From NCBI GenBank assembly GCA_024346835.1, contig AP024866.1, positions 992,001-1,056,000 of the forward strand: DNA of 64,000 nt, in the 5' to 3' direction. The notes under the pieces are model-generated. The model searched no databases, was not told the origin of the DNA, and saw nothing but the letters and a program-made list of their open reading frames with translations. The position numbers were made by a program, and so were the translations under genes. Numbering within the stretch: position 1 is the first letter of the stretch; each line of letters begins with the position of its first letter. This document shows, piece by piece, positions 8,217 to 17,214 of the stretch. This stretch comes from Vibrio comitans (GTDB lineage: Bacteria > Pseudomonadota > Gammaproteobacteria > Enterobacterales > Vibrionaceae).

Positions 8217-9083
8217 ATGAATTCACGCGTTATCTTTTTTATTTCTTTTATCTGCATCTCTATAGGACTGTTTGTACTCTTTAAAAACGTGAGTGCCCGT
8301 ACTGAAGATAATGAGCAACAAAAGCAAGATGCATACGTCTCTGAGTCCGTTGAGCGACAATTAGTACTTTGGAAAGCTAATCGTCATATTGAACGTGGTC
8401 AGCAAGTTACTAAAGGTGACTTTAACCGCATTGAGGTAAATGAGTCGGATGCACACAAAATAGCTGTTTTTTCCGACGTTCAACTGTTGATAGAGTCCGA
8501 TACTTTAGCAAACAAAACTATTGCAAAAGATGAATGGGTATTTGCTAATTTTCTGACCAATCCTGACGACGGTGGTTATCTTGATCTCTTAGCATCCGAA
8601 GGGATGATTTTGTATCCATTACCTATTTCTACATCTAACTTAATTAACAACTACATTCGATCGGGAGATTTCGTCGATATTGTTTCTGTGAGCTCACCAG
8701 AAGTGAATTTAGCCGATCAAGATGCACGTATCTCTCAATTTCGAGGAGTTACGGCCGGTACAATAATACGTAATGTTAAAGTATTGGCGTTCGAACAAAA
8801 CACTGTAGAGGACGATGGAAAGTCGGTGAGTAAGACGACCATTAGTCCACGTATGTCATCCAAAAATGATTCGAAAACCATCGTCGTTCTAGAGATCGAG
8901 CCTGAGTTTGTATCAAAGCTTTCGCTTGCACAACGTACAATGCACCTCGAAATGTATCGCTCTCATGCAAATAGTATAATTCCAATGGCAAATATGACTG
9001 ATGTCATTGAAAACTATCAAGGTATACGTGAATTACGCGGAACTGAATCGGAAACTCAGATGACTAATGTTGAGGTATACTAA
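8217..9083 (+). CDS. rcpC: RcpC/CpaB Flp pilus assembly protein
   Basis: A 288-residue protein with one N-terminal membrane segment (residues 4-23) and a SAF-type domain (VLWKANRHIERGQQVTKGDF). It continues with the Flp-assembly CpaB region (GMILYPLPISTSN, YIRSGDFVDIVSVS). In Tad systems RcpC is a periplasmic partner of the outer-membrane secretin and may help pilin modification or channel gating. The stop codon overlaps the ATG of rcpA (TAATG), which indicates translational coupling. Confidence 0.88.
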   Translation: MNSRVIFFISFICISIGLFVLFKNVSARTEDNEQQKQDAYVSESVERQLVLWKANRHIERGQQVTKGDFNRIEVNESDAHKIAVFSDVQLLIESDTLANKTIAKDEWVFANFLTNPDDGGYLDLLASEGMILYPLPISTSNLINNYIRSGDFVDIVSVSSPEVNLADQDARISQFRGVTAGTIIRNVKVLAFEQNTVEDDGKSVSKTTISPRMSSKNDSKTIVVLEIEPEFVSKLSLAQRTMHLEMYRSHANSIIPMANMTDVIENYQGIRELRGTESETQMTNVEVY

Positions 9084-10426
9084 TGCGTTCTATTTGGTCA
9101 TTTATTACGTTCTTCTTTGCTTTTCTTTTCTCCTTCGCCGTATTTGCGGCTTACGATATCCCACTAAATGACGCTCGCTCAATTAGAACCAAACAACAGA
9201 TAGGTACTGTCTTTATGAGTCAGCCCATGATAGCTGACTATAAGGTGATCAATGAACGCCAAATAGTTGTGTTTGGCAGTAGCATCGGTCAGACACGCTT
9301 GATGATATACGATATTGATGGTCGTCTAATTTTGTCGCGTCACGTTAATATAATCCAACCTCTGCAACATGTTCGAAATGAAATTAAACAACGATTTCCT
9401 GATCTCAATATTTCTATTCAGAGTATTGGGAGTAGAGTAGCTATCAACGGTATCGTGTATACAGAAAAGCAAAGAGACGAAATTTATGCAATAACAGCTG
9501 GCATATTAGGCTTCGAAAAAGCAGCTCGTTGGGAGTTAACCGACGACATGACAGAAGATCTTACTGCTCCGTTCAGGGTGGACCCTAAAACTCACTTTTA
9601 TCGAAATTACACCTATGAAGGCATTATAGAAGGTTTAGAGCTGAGCTTTCCGTTTCAGGTCAATGTGCGAACTACTATAGCTCAAGTAGGTAGTGACTTT
9701 AATGAAACGATAGGAGTTGATTGGGGCTCTACGGGGGCAAGTCCAGGCGTATTTACGTTCCCAGATCTCACCGCAACTGATCTTTCAGCAGTCATTACTG
9801 CTTTATCCGATGAATCTTTGGCTGAGGTGCTAGCAGAGCCAAACTTGACAGTATTATCGGGCGAAGAGGCATCATTCTTAGTCGGGGGGGAGATACCAAT
9901 GATCATTTCCGATACCAATGGGACTACTATTGAGTTTAAAGAATATGGTATTGGTTTAGATATTGCCGCTAAGGTTATGAATGAAAATGAAATAAGGCTT
10001 CGCGTGCAGCCTAGCGTTAGTGTTGTCGATGATATTATCAGAATTGAATCAACTGAAGTACCGCAACTGAGTTCCCGAAGAGCAACGACCACAATAGAAA
10101 TTGCTGACGGTCAAACCTTTATGATAGGAGGGTTGATGAGTAGCGAAGATATAGAAAATTTGCAGAAGATCCCACTACTTGGTGATATTCCATTCTTTGG
10201 GGCATTATTTAGCAAATCTACCACTGATCGTCGCAGTACAGAAGTAGTCATTATTGCCACTGTAAACCTTGTAAAGCCTACGTCGGCTAGTACTTTGAAC
10301 ATTCCCCGTATGAACAGGACCAATACCCTTGAGCGCTGGATGGGAATGAGTGGCGGGTTCAATCAGAAAGATGCTCAAGATGCTGAATTTATAGATTTAC
10401 TTGAAGTGGGAGGGTTTGCACAGTGA
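9083..10426 (+). CDS. rcpA: RcpA/CpaC outer-membrane secretin of the Tad pilus
   Basis: A 447-residue secretin. It has a cleavable signal peptide ending at VFAA, an N-terminal pilus/BON-like periplasmic region (IGTVFMSQPMIADYKV, then INGIVYTEKQRDEIYAI), and a C-terminal secretin domain (VLAEPNLTVLSGEEASFLVGGEIP, RRATTTIEIADGQTFMIGGL, IPLLGDIPFFGALF). The oligomer forms the outer-membrane pore through which the Flp fibre leaves. It overlaps the previous gene by one base and the next by four. Confidence 0.92.
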   Translation: MRSIWSFITFFFAFLFSFAVFAAYDIPLNDARSIRTKQQIGTVFMSQPMIADYKVINERQIVVFGSSIGQTRLMIYDIDGRLILSRHVNIIQPLQHVRNEIKQRFPDLNISIQSIGSRVAINGIVYTEKQRDEIYAITAGILGFEKAARWELTDDMTEDLTAPFRVDPKTHFYRNYTYEGIIEGLELSFPFQVNVRTTIAQVGSDFNETIGVDWGSTGASPGVFTFPDLTATDLSAVITALSDESLAEVLAEPNLTVLSGEEASFLVGGEIPMIISDTNGTTIEFKEYGIGLDIAAKVMNENEIRLRVQPSVSVVDDIIRIESTEVPQLSSRRATTTIEIADGQTFMIGGLMSSEDIENLQKIPLLGDIPFFGALFSKSTTDRRSTEVVIIATVNLVKPTSASTLNIPRMNRTNTLERWMGMSGGFNQKDAQDAEFIDLLEVGGFAQ

Positions 10427-10899
10427 CTTTTTCCACCTTTTATTACCTCTTTTTCTCTTTATTTATTTTTGTACTCTCAGGTTGTGCTGACCATGCAGTA
10501 AATCGAATGGGGAGTGAGAGCGTTGTCTATGAGGAAGTACATTCTTTTGAGATTAGTTTTAATTCAAAAGGTGAATATCTAGATATAGAAGAGTTCAACA
10601 GAATAGTTACTCAGTTTGAACTCCAAAATGCAGTATTTCAGCTGCATTATCCAAGAAAATATCAGAAACAGATTAATAGTGTGTATGAATCGTTGCTCTC
10701 TTTTAAAGTAGATCCAGCTCGAATATCTTTAGAATCCAGTGAAAAAAAAGATGTTGTAACATTAACTGTTTTGCAATGGAAAACAATTTTGAATAATTGT
10801 AGGCCGCTAACTATTACCAATGCGCATTTTCAATCTGGATGCACAGTTCAGCGAAACATTACTTCGCAAATAGTTAATCCTAATAAAATAGTTCAATAG
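10423..10899 (+). CDS. CpaD/RcpB-like pilus lipoprotein
   Basis: A 158-residue lipoprotein starting with GTG (GTGA overlaps the rcpA stop) behind GGGAGG. The lipobox is LSGC (Cys near residue 20). The C-terminal part FQSGCTVQRNITSQIVNPNKIV resembles the CpaD signature, where a Cys precedes a Gln-Arg-Asn-containing helix and ASN-Pro. CpaD/RcpB is an outer-membrane lipoprotein that supports secretin assembly or gating. Position between secretin and TadZ fits. The similarity is in a short segment, so the family call is moderate. Confidence 0.7.
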   Translation: MTFSTFYYLFFSLFIFVLSGCADHAVNRMGSESVVYEEVHSFEISFNSKGEYLDIEEFNRIVTQFELQNAVFQLHYPRKYQKQINSVYESLLSFKVDPARISLESSEKKDVVTLTVLQWKTILNNCRPLTITNAHFQSGCTVQRNITSQIVNPNKIVQ

Positions 10900-10907
10900 G
10901 CTCTATT

Positions 10908-12167
10908 ATGTTTGATTTGTCTGAAGAGTTATCTCTTGATATCGATAAGAAAAAGAAGTCAACGTCAAAATCCCCCGAACTAGGTGAGAGCGGGGGAGTT
11001 ACTGTTTTTTATCAAGAATATGAATGCAAAGAAGCTATTTTAGAAGCGTATCGCTTCGAAGGGTTAGAAGAACCGAAATGTATTAAAGGCTCTCCAATAA
11101 CATATAAAGGTACAGAGTTAGGTAAAGTGATCATTGCTGAATTAACTGCATCAGAAGATATCTTGAGAGATGCAGAGCAATTAAATAATCGCTTACCGAA
11201 CGATAAAGCTGTTGTGATTATAGGAAAGACAGATTCAATTCACACATTGCGTTACCTCGAAAAGTTAGGATTTTATTATATTCCTTGGCCAACAGAAAAA
11301 CTAGAGCTGATTAGCAACCTCAAGCTCGCGAGTGAAAATGATGGTAAACGCTTTAAAAATGGCTTATTCCGCAAGGCCAAAAGAGTCGCTGTAATTGGAT
11401 CTCGGGGTGGACTGGGAACATCAGTTATTACAGCCGAAATCTGTTCGCTATTGGCAAAAAAAGGAAGTCGTACCGTTTTAGTCGATCATCAGTATATTTC
11501 TAGCGTTATCGATATCATTGTGAGTAAGAAAGACTTAGAGCAAGTGGACATTAACAGCATTACTGTTGAGCTAGCTAAGTTGGATGAAGAATCTGCGGGA
11601 AACTATTTATATGAAGTAAGTCAAAACTTCCTTTACTTGGGCCTTAAGGGGGATGCAAATTTAGAGTTACTGGAAAACTATACCCACACACTGTCAGAAA
11701 AGTTAGCTCGTCAAGCTAATTTTATAGTTAACGATTACTCAGCGTCAGTGGATTTTCAATTGGATGTTGAACACATTGTCACGCAAACGGAAATAACCAT
11801 TCTTGTTATTGAACCCTCGGTATCATCGGTAAGATCAGCTCAGCGCTTGCTTGACAAAATTAACGAGGTAGCGATACCGCAAGCAGCTCGTCCAAGAATT
11901 CTGATAGTGCTAAATTTTCATCGCCCAGAAGGTAGTTTTAATTTAACTAAGGAAGAAGTAGAGAAGTTTGTAAAACACAAAATCGACGTTTCAATCCCCT
12001 TCTATAAATACGCTGCCAAACAATTGATTGATGGTAACCGAATCTATGATCTAGAGAAAGGATCTAATAGCGGGATTGCTGATCTCACAATGTTAATCAA
12101 TGGGCAGTCAAAGTCGAAGAATAGTTTTTTTTCTAAGTTTATTCCAAAGGGGAGGAAGGCTAAATGA
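10908..12167 (+). CDS. tadZ: TadZ/CpaE localisation ATPase
   Basis: A 419-residue protein with a receiver-like N-terminal half and a MinD/ParA-type domain from about residue 158. Its P-loop reads GSRGGLGTSVITAE, which keeps the glycines but lacks the usual lysines. Such an atypical Walker A is known for TadZ proteins. The line TVLVDHQYISSVIDI matches the switch region. TadZ localises the Tad machine at the pole in other species. Its stop codon overlaps the tadA start (ATGA). Confidence 0.85.
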   Translation: MFDLSEELSLDIDKKKKSTSKSPELGESGGVTVFYQEYECKEAILEAYRFEGLEEPKCIKGSPITYKGTELGKVIIAELTASEDILRDAEQLNNRLPNDKAVVIIGKTDSIHTLRYLEKLGFYYIPWPTEKLELISNLKLASENDGKRFKNGLFRKAKRVAVIGSRGGLGTSVITAEICSLLAKKGSRTVLVDHQYISSVIDIIVSKKDLEQVDINSITVELAKLDEESAGNYLYEVSQNFLYLGLKGDANLELLENYTHTLSEKLARQANFIVNDYSASVDFQLDVEHIVTQTEITILVIEPSVSSVRSAQRLLDKINEVAIPQAARPRILIVLNFHRPEGSFNLTKEEVEKFVKHKIDVSIPFYKYAAKQLIDGNRIYDLEKGSNSGIADLTMLINGQSKSKNSFFSKFIPKGRKAK

Positions 12168-13444
12168 GTTTGACGAAGGAGTTGTATGAAGACTTTAGAG
12201 CCAAGATATTCGAAGTTATAGATGCTGGTGTACTTAGTGAGATGACAAGCCAAGAACTGGGCCAACAAATTGAAAAAGCCATTGGTAAGTTATCTGAAAA
12301 CTATGCGATTCCGGTTCCGGCGGTGACTAGGGCTGAGTTAACAAAAAGCATGGTCGATGAACTTATTGGTTTAGGTCCTTTGCAAGAGCTTATGGAAGAC
12401 CAAAGTATTTCTGACATCATGGTTAATGGTGTCGACGAAGTTTTCATTGAACGAAATGGCAAAACTCAAAAATCTGACATTTCTTTCATGAATGACAAGC
12501 AATTACTTGAGGTTGCAAAAAGAATAGCCAATAACGTTGGAAGGCGTGTAGATGAGTCTAGCCCATTGTGTGACGCTCGATTGAATGATGGTAGCCGTGT
12601 AAACGTGGTGATACCTCCTATTGCACTGGATGGAGTGGCTATTTCCATTCGTAAGTTTAAGGAACAAAAGTTAGGCCTTAGGGAATTGGTAGGCTTCGGT
12701 GCCATGTCTCCAGCTATGGCTCGAGTTTTGATGATAGCTGCTCGATGTCGTTTAAATATCATTATTTCAGGTGGTACCGGCTCGGGAAAAACAACACTAC
12801 TTAATGCTTTGTCTCAGTATATAGGCAGTGATGAGCGTATTCTGACAATTGAAGATGCTGCAGAGTTGCGTATTCAACAGCCTCATGTTGTTCGTTTGGA
12901 AACGCGTCCTGCGGGCACCGAGGGTGGTGGAGCGATCACTCAAAGAGACTTGGTAATCAATGCTCTAAGAATGCGCCCTGAACGCATTATATTGGGAGAG
13001 TGTCGTGGCGCCGAAGCTTTTGAAATGCTACAAGCGATGAACACCGGACATGATGGTTCTATGTCTACATTGCACGCTAATACACCTCGTGATGCCCTGT
13101 CCCGAATTGAATCAATGGTCATGATGGCGAATCTATCTTTACCTCTGCCAGCTATCCGCAGAACAATAGTGTCCGCTGTAAATCTTATAATTCAGGTAAA
13201 TCGATTGAGAGATGGTAGTCGAAAGGTCACTAGTATTAGTGAAATATATGGACTGGAAGGTGAGGCGGCGGTCATGGAAGAACTATTTAAGTTTGTTCCT
13301 GACGCAGAGCAGGGTAAAGATAAACTTACTGGTGCGTTTGTTTCAAGCGGTCTTTCTAATCGTTCAATGATTACTGAACAAGCAGCGGCCTACGGTTTAT
13401 CAAGAGAACTGGATGCTGCTTATGAAATGGCGGAATCAGCTTAA
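12164..13444 (+). CDS. tadA: TadA/CpaF pilus assembly ATPase
   Basis: A 426-residue VirB11/PilB-type secretion ATPase of the CpaF branch. Visible motifs are Walker A GGTGSGKTTLLNAL (near residues 203-216), the Asp/Walker B stretch RPERIILGECRGAEAFEMLQAMNTGHDGS, and the histidine-box region STLHANTPRDALSRIE. It is a cytoplasmic hexamer that powers Flp extrusion (and in some bacteria retraction). It is not the tRNA adenosine deaminase of the same name. Coupled to tadZ by a 4-base overlap and to tadB by TAATG. Confidence 0.93.
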   Translation: MSLTKELYEDFRAKIFEVIDAGVLSEMTSQELGQQIEKAIGKLSENYAIPVPAVTRAELTKSMVDELIGLGPLQELMEDQSISDIMVNGVDEVFIERNGKTQKSDISFMNDKQLLEVAKRIANNVGRRVDESSPLCDARLNDGSRVNVVIPPIALDGVAISIRKFKEQKLGLRELVGFGAMSPAMARVLMIAARCRLNIIISGGTGSGKTTLLNALSQYIGSDERILTIEDAAELRIQQPHVVRLETRPAGTEGGGAITQRDLVINALRMRPERIILGECRGAEAFEMLQAMNTGHDGSMSTLHANTPRDALSRIESMVMMANLSLPLPAIRRTIVSAVNLIIQVNRLRDGSRKVTSISEIYGLEGEAAVMEELFKFVPDAEQGKDKLTGAFVSSGLSNRSMITEQAAAYGLSRELDAAYEMAESA

Positions 13445-14355
13445 TGGGATTGGCTTACATTATATTAGCACTGGGTTTAAGTCTTGCATTGTACTCTTTT
13501 ACTAAAAGGAAGCCTGATCCTCGTGCTGTCTTTCTTCAAAGTGTAGACACAAAGAAGACAAAAGATAAAACTGCTGTTGACATTAATGGGTTAGTGCAGT
13601 CATCGGTAGTTACAAATATAAAAAATTTTTCCAGTGTAATAAAAGCATCTTTGGGCAATAAACCAGTCTTAAAAGTAATTTTTTTTCTTATAACTGTAAA
13701 TTTTATTTCTGTAGCCATCAACACAAAGTGGTTTGAACTTTCAAATATTTACTTTTGTTTATTCGTTTCTACTTTATCTACTTTCATTGCATTGAAAACT
13801 CTAATTGATAAGCGAAGAAAAGCTTTTAACAATGATTTCCCTGATGCACTTAATATTCTGATGAGTGCGGTTACAGCTGGTGAAAGTATTAATGGAGGTT
13901 TTACTTATGTTGGTAAAGTATCTGATACTGATATTGGCCGAGAGTTCAAAGATATTTCAGATCGTATGAAATTAGGGGAGTCTATTGAAAGTATATTTTC
14001 TCGATCAAGTCGTAGATTTCCTTACCCTCCTTTTTTATTTTTCGTCATAACAATTAGAGCTAATATTGAGCGAGGAGGTCAACTTAAATCAGTTCTTGGC
14101 AAACTAATTAGGGTGTTAGTAGAGTCTCGAAATCTAGAAAAAAAGAAAATGGCTATGACTTCGGAAGCCCGTATCTCAGCAAAAATTGTAGGTGCTATCC
14201 CGTTTATATTTTTGTTTTTCTTAAACTTGGTCAACCCTAAAGATCTAGAATTCGTGTTGTATAACCCAGATGGTAGGTGGATTCTTTACTATTTGCTAAT
14301 CAGTGAATTTATAGGCCTTGGGATTGTGTGGTGGTTGGTAAGGAGTATTCGATGA
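13444..14355 (+). CDS. tadB: TadB inner-membrane platform protein
   Basis: A 303-residue T2SF-domain membrane protein. An N-terminal segment and paired helices near residues 79-115 precede the cytoplasmic F-domain (FPDALNILMSAVTAGESINGGF). Two helices at the C-terminus follow. TadB and TadC form the inner-membrane platform that couples the TadA ATPase to pilin insertion. The gene is notably AT-rich. It overlaps tadA by one base and tadC by four. Confidence 0.88.
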   Translation: MGLAYIILALGLSLALYSFTKRKPDPRAVFLQSVDTKKTKDKTAVDINGLVQSSVVTNIKNFSSVIKASLGNKPVLKVIFFLITVNFISVAINTKWFELSNIYFCLFVSTLSTFIALKTLIDKRRKAFNNDFPDALNILMSAVTAGESINGGFTYVGKVSDTDIGREFKDISDRMKLGESIESIFSRSSRRFPYPPFLFFVITIRANIERGGQLKSVLGKLIRVLVESRNLEKKKMAMTSEARISAKIVGAIPFIFLFFLNLVNPKDLEFVLYNPDGRWILYYLLISEFIGLGIVWWLVRSIR

Positions 14356-15197
14356 TTTTGATTTTTATCTCGGTATCTATTATCGCTGTTCTTATGTCAA
14401 TGCTAGTAACCAAGGTTCTAGAAAATAAAACACGAAAAATAAAAATCAATGGGTATATTGGTAATAGAAGAAATTTGAATTTTGGTTTTGTACATGAAAC
14501 TCTAGGGGGCTTTGGTAAAAGCACCCAAAAAGATATCAGAAACAAATTTGAAGATGCAGGAATATATAACAATGAGATGCTTAGGTATTATACACCGGTA
14601 AAGATATGTTCATTCATCGTGTTGAGTTTGATGGTTTTGCTATATGTCGAAGTGTCTATGCAGATGCTTCTTATTTTTATGGCCATCATCGTCATCATCA
14701 TTGTATTACCAGACAGTTATTTAGCACTAAGAAAAAATAGATTGATTGAGAAAAATAGCCGCCAACTACCTTATATGATAGACATGATGGCTGTGTGTGT
14801 TCAAACAGGTATGACATTAGAAGCAGCATTTAAGTATTTAGGTGATGAGTTGACGTCATTTGATAAAGATCTATGCTATCAGATTCGAAAAACTTCGGAT
14901 GCGGCTGAAGTTAAGGGGATGGAATCAGCTTTAAAAGATTTCAGTAAACGCGTTCCTACACCACAAGTACGAAGCTTTGCTTTAACCCTCACCCAAAATA
15001 TTCAATACGGTACTTCAATAGCTCCTGTTTTATCTGATCTAGCTGAGGATTTCAGGAACGAGCAGATCTTGGTAATGGAAGAGAAAATTGGGAAGTTATC
15101 GGCAAAAATGAGTGGTCCTTTGATTATATTTATAATGTTCCCAATCTTAATACTAATTTTAGCTCCGGGCATAACACGATTAATGACGGGTAATTGA
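14352..15197 (+). CDS. tadC: TadC inner-membrane platform protein
   Basis: A 281-residue second T2SF-domain protein. The reading frame extends upstream, but AAGGAG (14340-14345) and the ATGA overlap with tadB identify the ATG at 14352. An N-terminal helix is followed by a paired segment rich in Ile/Val and by the F-domain (LPYMIDMMAVCVQTGMTLEAAF). A final hydrophobic helix follows. It is the partner of TadB in the pilus assembly platform. Confidence 0.88.
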   Translation: MILIFISVSIIAVLMSMLVTKVLENKTRKIKINGYIGNRRNLNFGFVHETLGGFGKSTQKDIRNKFEDAGIYNNEMLRYYTPVKICSFIVLSLMVLLYVEVSMQMLLIFMAIIVIIIVLPDSYLALRKNRLIEKNSRQLPYMIDMMAVCVQTGMTLEAAFKYLGDELTSFDKDLCYQIRKTSDAAEVKGMESALKDFSKRVPTPQVRSFALTLTQNIQYGTSIAPVLSDLAEDFRNEQILVMEEKIGKLSAKMSGPLIIFIMFPILILILAPGITRLMTGN

Positions 15198-15198
15198 C

Positions 15199-16212
15199 AT
15201 GCGGATAATAAGTATATTGTTTTCTTTACTGATGATGGGATGTAGTTCAACAGAGAGCATTTCTGATCAGAATAAAGTTAACCAGCTGACTACAACAAAA
15301 AATTATAAAGCATTAATAGATATTTACAAAAGTAAAATCGTGAATGATCCATCTGACTGGGAATCTCAAATTAGATTGTCGCAAGCATACTTAGATTACA
15401 AAGATATAGAATCCGCCAATTTTTATATAGATAGGGTTCTTTTATTGTCAGGAAGTAATAGTGGTAAAGCATACTTTTTGAAAGGGGAGATTCTTTCAGA
15501 GCAGCTAAATTTCGAATCTGCTCTTGAGAAATATGAGATGGCAAAATACTATGGTTATAATAACGCGAAACTATATCTAAAAATGGGAGTTGCTAACGCT
15601 CAAATAAGACAATATGAAGAAGCAATAGATTTATTTAATCAGGCTAGATTGCGTGGATATGATGATAATACCATTAAAAATAACTTAGCTGTAGTACATC
15701 TTTATCAAGGTGAATATCAAAAATCAGTGAATATTCTTCAGCCAGTTTATGAAATTGACTCGACTGATAAGAAGATAGAATCAAATCTGAAAATTGCTCT
15801 CTCATTATTAGATGAATTGAATAGGAACTCTGATCCCAACTCGACATCTTTAGTTACGGGAGAATCAGATATAGATGATAGCTCGGTAAATGATATTGAA
15901 TATAGTGAAATAACAGCTCAAGAATACTTCCTTTCACAAGAAAAGATAGAAAACATTAGTGCAGAGGAAGAAAATAAAAAATATTATGTTCAAGTGGGCT
16001 CTTACCCGACTTTTGAAGAGGCGTTAGAAAAAAGACAAGAGCTAGTTTCTACGGGACTAGAAGTTGATATCAGACAGTCTAAATTAAATAACTCAGAAAC
16101 TTGGTTTAGGCTGTTAAACGGCGAATTTAACTCCTACCGACAGGCGCAGGGTTATGCTTTGAATAAGCAAGAACTTAATGGGCTTGAATATTTCATTCAA
16201 GTAATTAGGTGA
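15199..16212 (+). CDS. tadD: TadD: TPR lipoprotein with C-terminal SPOR domain
   Basis: A 337-residue protein with a lipoprotein signal (lipobox MMGC, Cys15). Several TPR units cover residues about 35-200 (WESQIRLSQAYLDYKDIESA, AKAYFLKGEILSEQL-like repeats), an acidic serine-rich linker runs to about 255, and a SPOR domain begins at YYVQVGSYPTFEEAL and continues to the end. TadD is an outer-membrane pilotin-like lipoprotein for the secretin. SPOR domains bind denuded peptidoglycan, so this version may anchor the secretin to septal or polar wall. The fusion is unusual for TadD as usually described. It lies 1 nt after tadC. Confidence 0.85.
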   Translation: MRIISILFSLLMMGCSSTESISDQNKVNQLTTTKNYKALIDIYKSKIVNDPSDWESQIRLSQAYLDYKDIESANFYIDRVLLLSGSNSGKAYFLKGEILSEQLNFESALEKYEMAKYYGYNNAKLYLKMGVANAQIRQYEEAIDLFNQARLRGYDDNTIKNNLAVVHLYQGEYQKSVNILQPVYEIDSTDKKIESNLKIALSLLDELNRNSDPNSTSLVTGESDIDDSSVNDIEYSEITAQEYFLSQEKIENISAEEENKKYYVQVGSYPTFEEALEKRQELVSTGLEVDIRQSKLNNSETWFRLLNGEFNSYRQAQGYALNKQELNGLEYFIQVIR

Positions 16213-16215
16213 TCA

Positions 16216-16695
16216 ATGAAACGGACTATTAATAGCGAGAGAGGGGTCGTGAGTATTGAATTTTCTCTTGGAGCTATCGCATTTTTCACTCTCATTATCG
16301 GAGTTTTTGAGATAGGCCGTTTTATATTTATTACTAACATGACGGAGTCTACGCTATCGGAGTCAACCCGTAAGGTACGAATTTATGAAGGTGAAAAGCT
16401 TGATACTAGCTACGAAAATAGATTAAACGAAGTTTTTAATGATAGTGATTCGCTGTGGAACTCGTTGGGAATTGTGGATGCAAAGCAGTTTTCGTTTCAA
16501 GCTAAGCCTTATCTAACCTTACAAGATGTAGCTTCTGAAACAGCAAGGGTCGGTTGTGAGCGCTGCCCATTGGTGGTTTATGAACTTAGCTACCACTATA
16601 CACCGATGGTGATGGCAGACTGGTTTTGGAGTGGAAAAATCACGAGAAAGTTGCTTACTATTCAAGAGCACGAAGGGTGGGAAGATGAGGGTTAG
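16216..16695 (+). CDS. tadE: TadE-type pseudopilin
   Basis: A 159-residue TadE-like protein. After leader residues 1-10 ending in ERG comes VVSIEFSLGAIAFFTLIIGVFEIGR, a prepilin site with Glu at +5 and a hydrophobic helix. The C-terminal part contains paired cysteines (GCERCP). TadE/F are pseudopilins processed by TadV and required for pilus assembly. It starts 3 nt after tadD, and its end overlaps tadF. Confidence 0.88.
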   Translation: MKRTINSERGVVSIEFSLGAIAFFTLIIGVFEIGRFIFITNMTESTLSESTRKVRIYEGEKLDTSYENRLNEVFNDSDSLWNSLGIVDAKQFSFQAKPYLTLQDVASETARVGCERCPLVVYELSYHYTPMVMADWFWSGKITRKLLTIQEHEGWEDEG

Positions 16696-17197
16696 AGTTC
16701 AAAGAGGTGCATTTGTTGTCGAGGCAGCACTTAGTATGACACTAATAGTTGTTATATTATTTTTTATCGCAGATCTTTCTCAAATATTACTCGCAAAGAC
16801 ACAAGCTAATCGTGTGAGCTACTCAATAACTACAGCTATGAAAGAGCGGTATCGGTTTTTCGATACAAGACATGATATATCACAAAGCGATTTTGAATTA
16901 GTTAGCTCAATAGCTGGGGGGCTGCTTGCAGATAATGGGACTTATAGTGATTATGGAATAGCAGTAGGTGGGTATACAGACAATGGTGTGCAGGAGTATT
17001 TTCGATCTTTTGAAAGCGGTGAGAGTTGCATACCACAGGAATCAATTTCAGAATTAGAGCATTTGCGTCCGGTCAGGGATGACGGTGTGGTGTTCCCTAT
17101 ATATCAAGTGACAGTATGCCTAAGGGTAGAAGGTTTCTCGGATGTGTTTCCAGGTATGAATTATGTGAGTTCATCTTCTGTGTTACCTGGTAGATAA
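16685..17197 (+). CDS. tadF: TadF-type pseudopilin
   Basis: A 170-residue pseudopilin. A longer open frame starts at 16631, but the ATG at 16685 gives the expected short leader (RVQRG) followed by AFVVEAALSMTLIVVILFFIADL, with Glu at +5 after the predicted cleavage at Gly8. It overlaps the end of tadE by 11 bases. The C-terminal half has two cysteines (SCIPQ and VCLRV). It probably acts with TadE at the base of the fibre. Confidence 0.85.
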   Translation: MRVRVQRGAFVVEAALSMTLIVVILFFIADLSQILLAKTQANRVSYSITTAMKERYRFFDTRHDISQSDFELVSSIAGGLLADNGTYSDYGIAVGGYTDNGVQEYFRSFESGESCIPQESISELEHLRPVRDDGVVFPIYQVTVCLRVEGFSDVFPGMNYVSSSSVLPGR

Positions 17198-17214
17198 TGA
17201 CAAGGGAGAATGTT

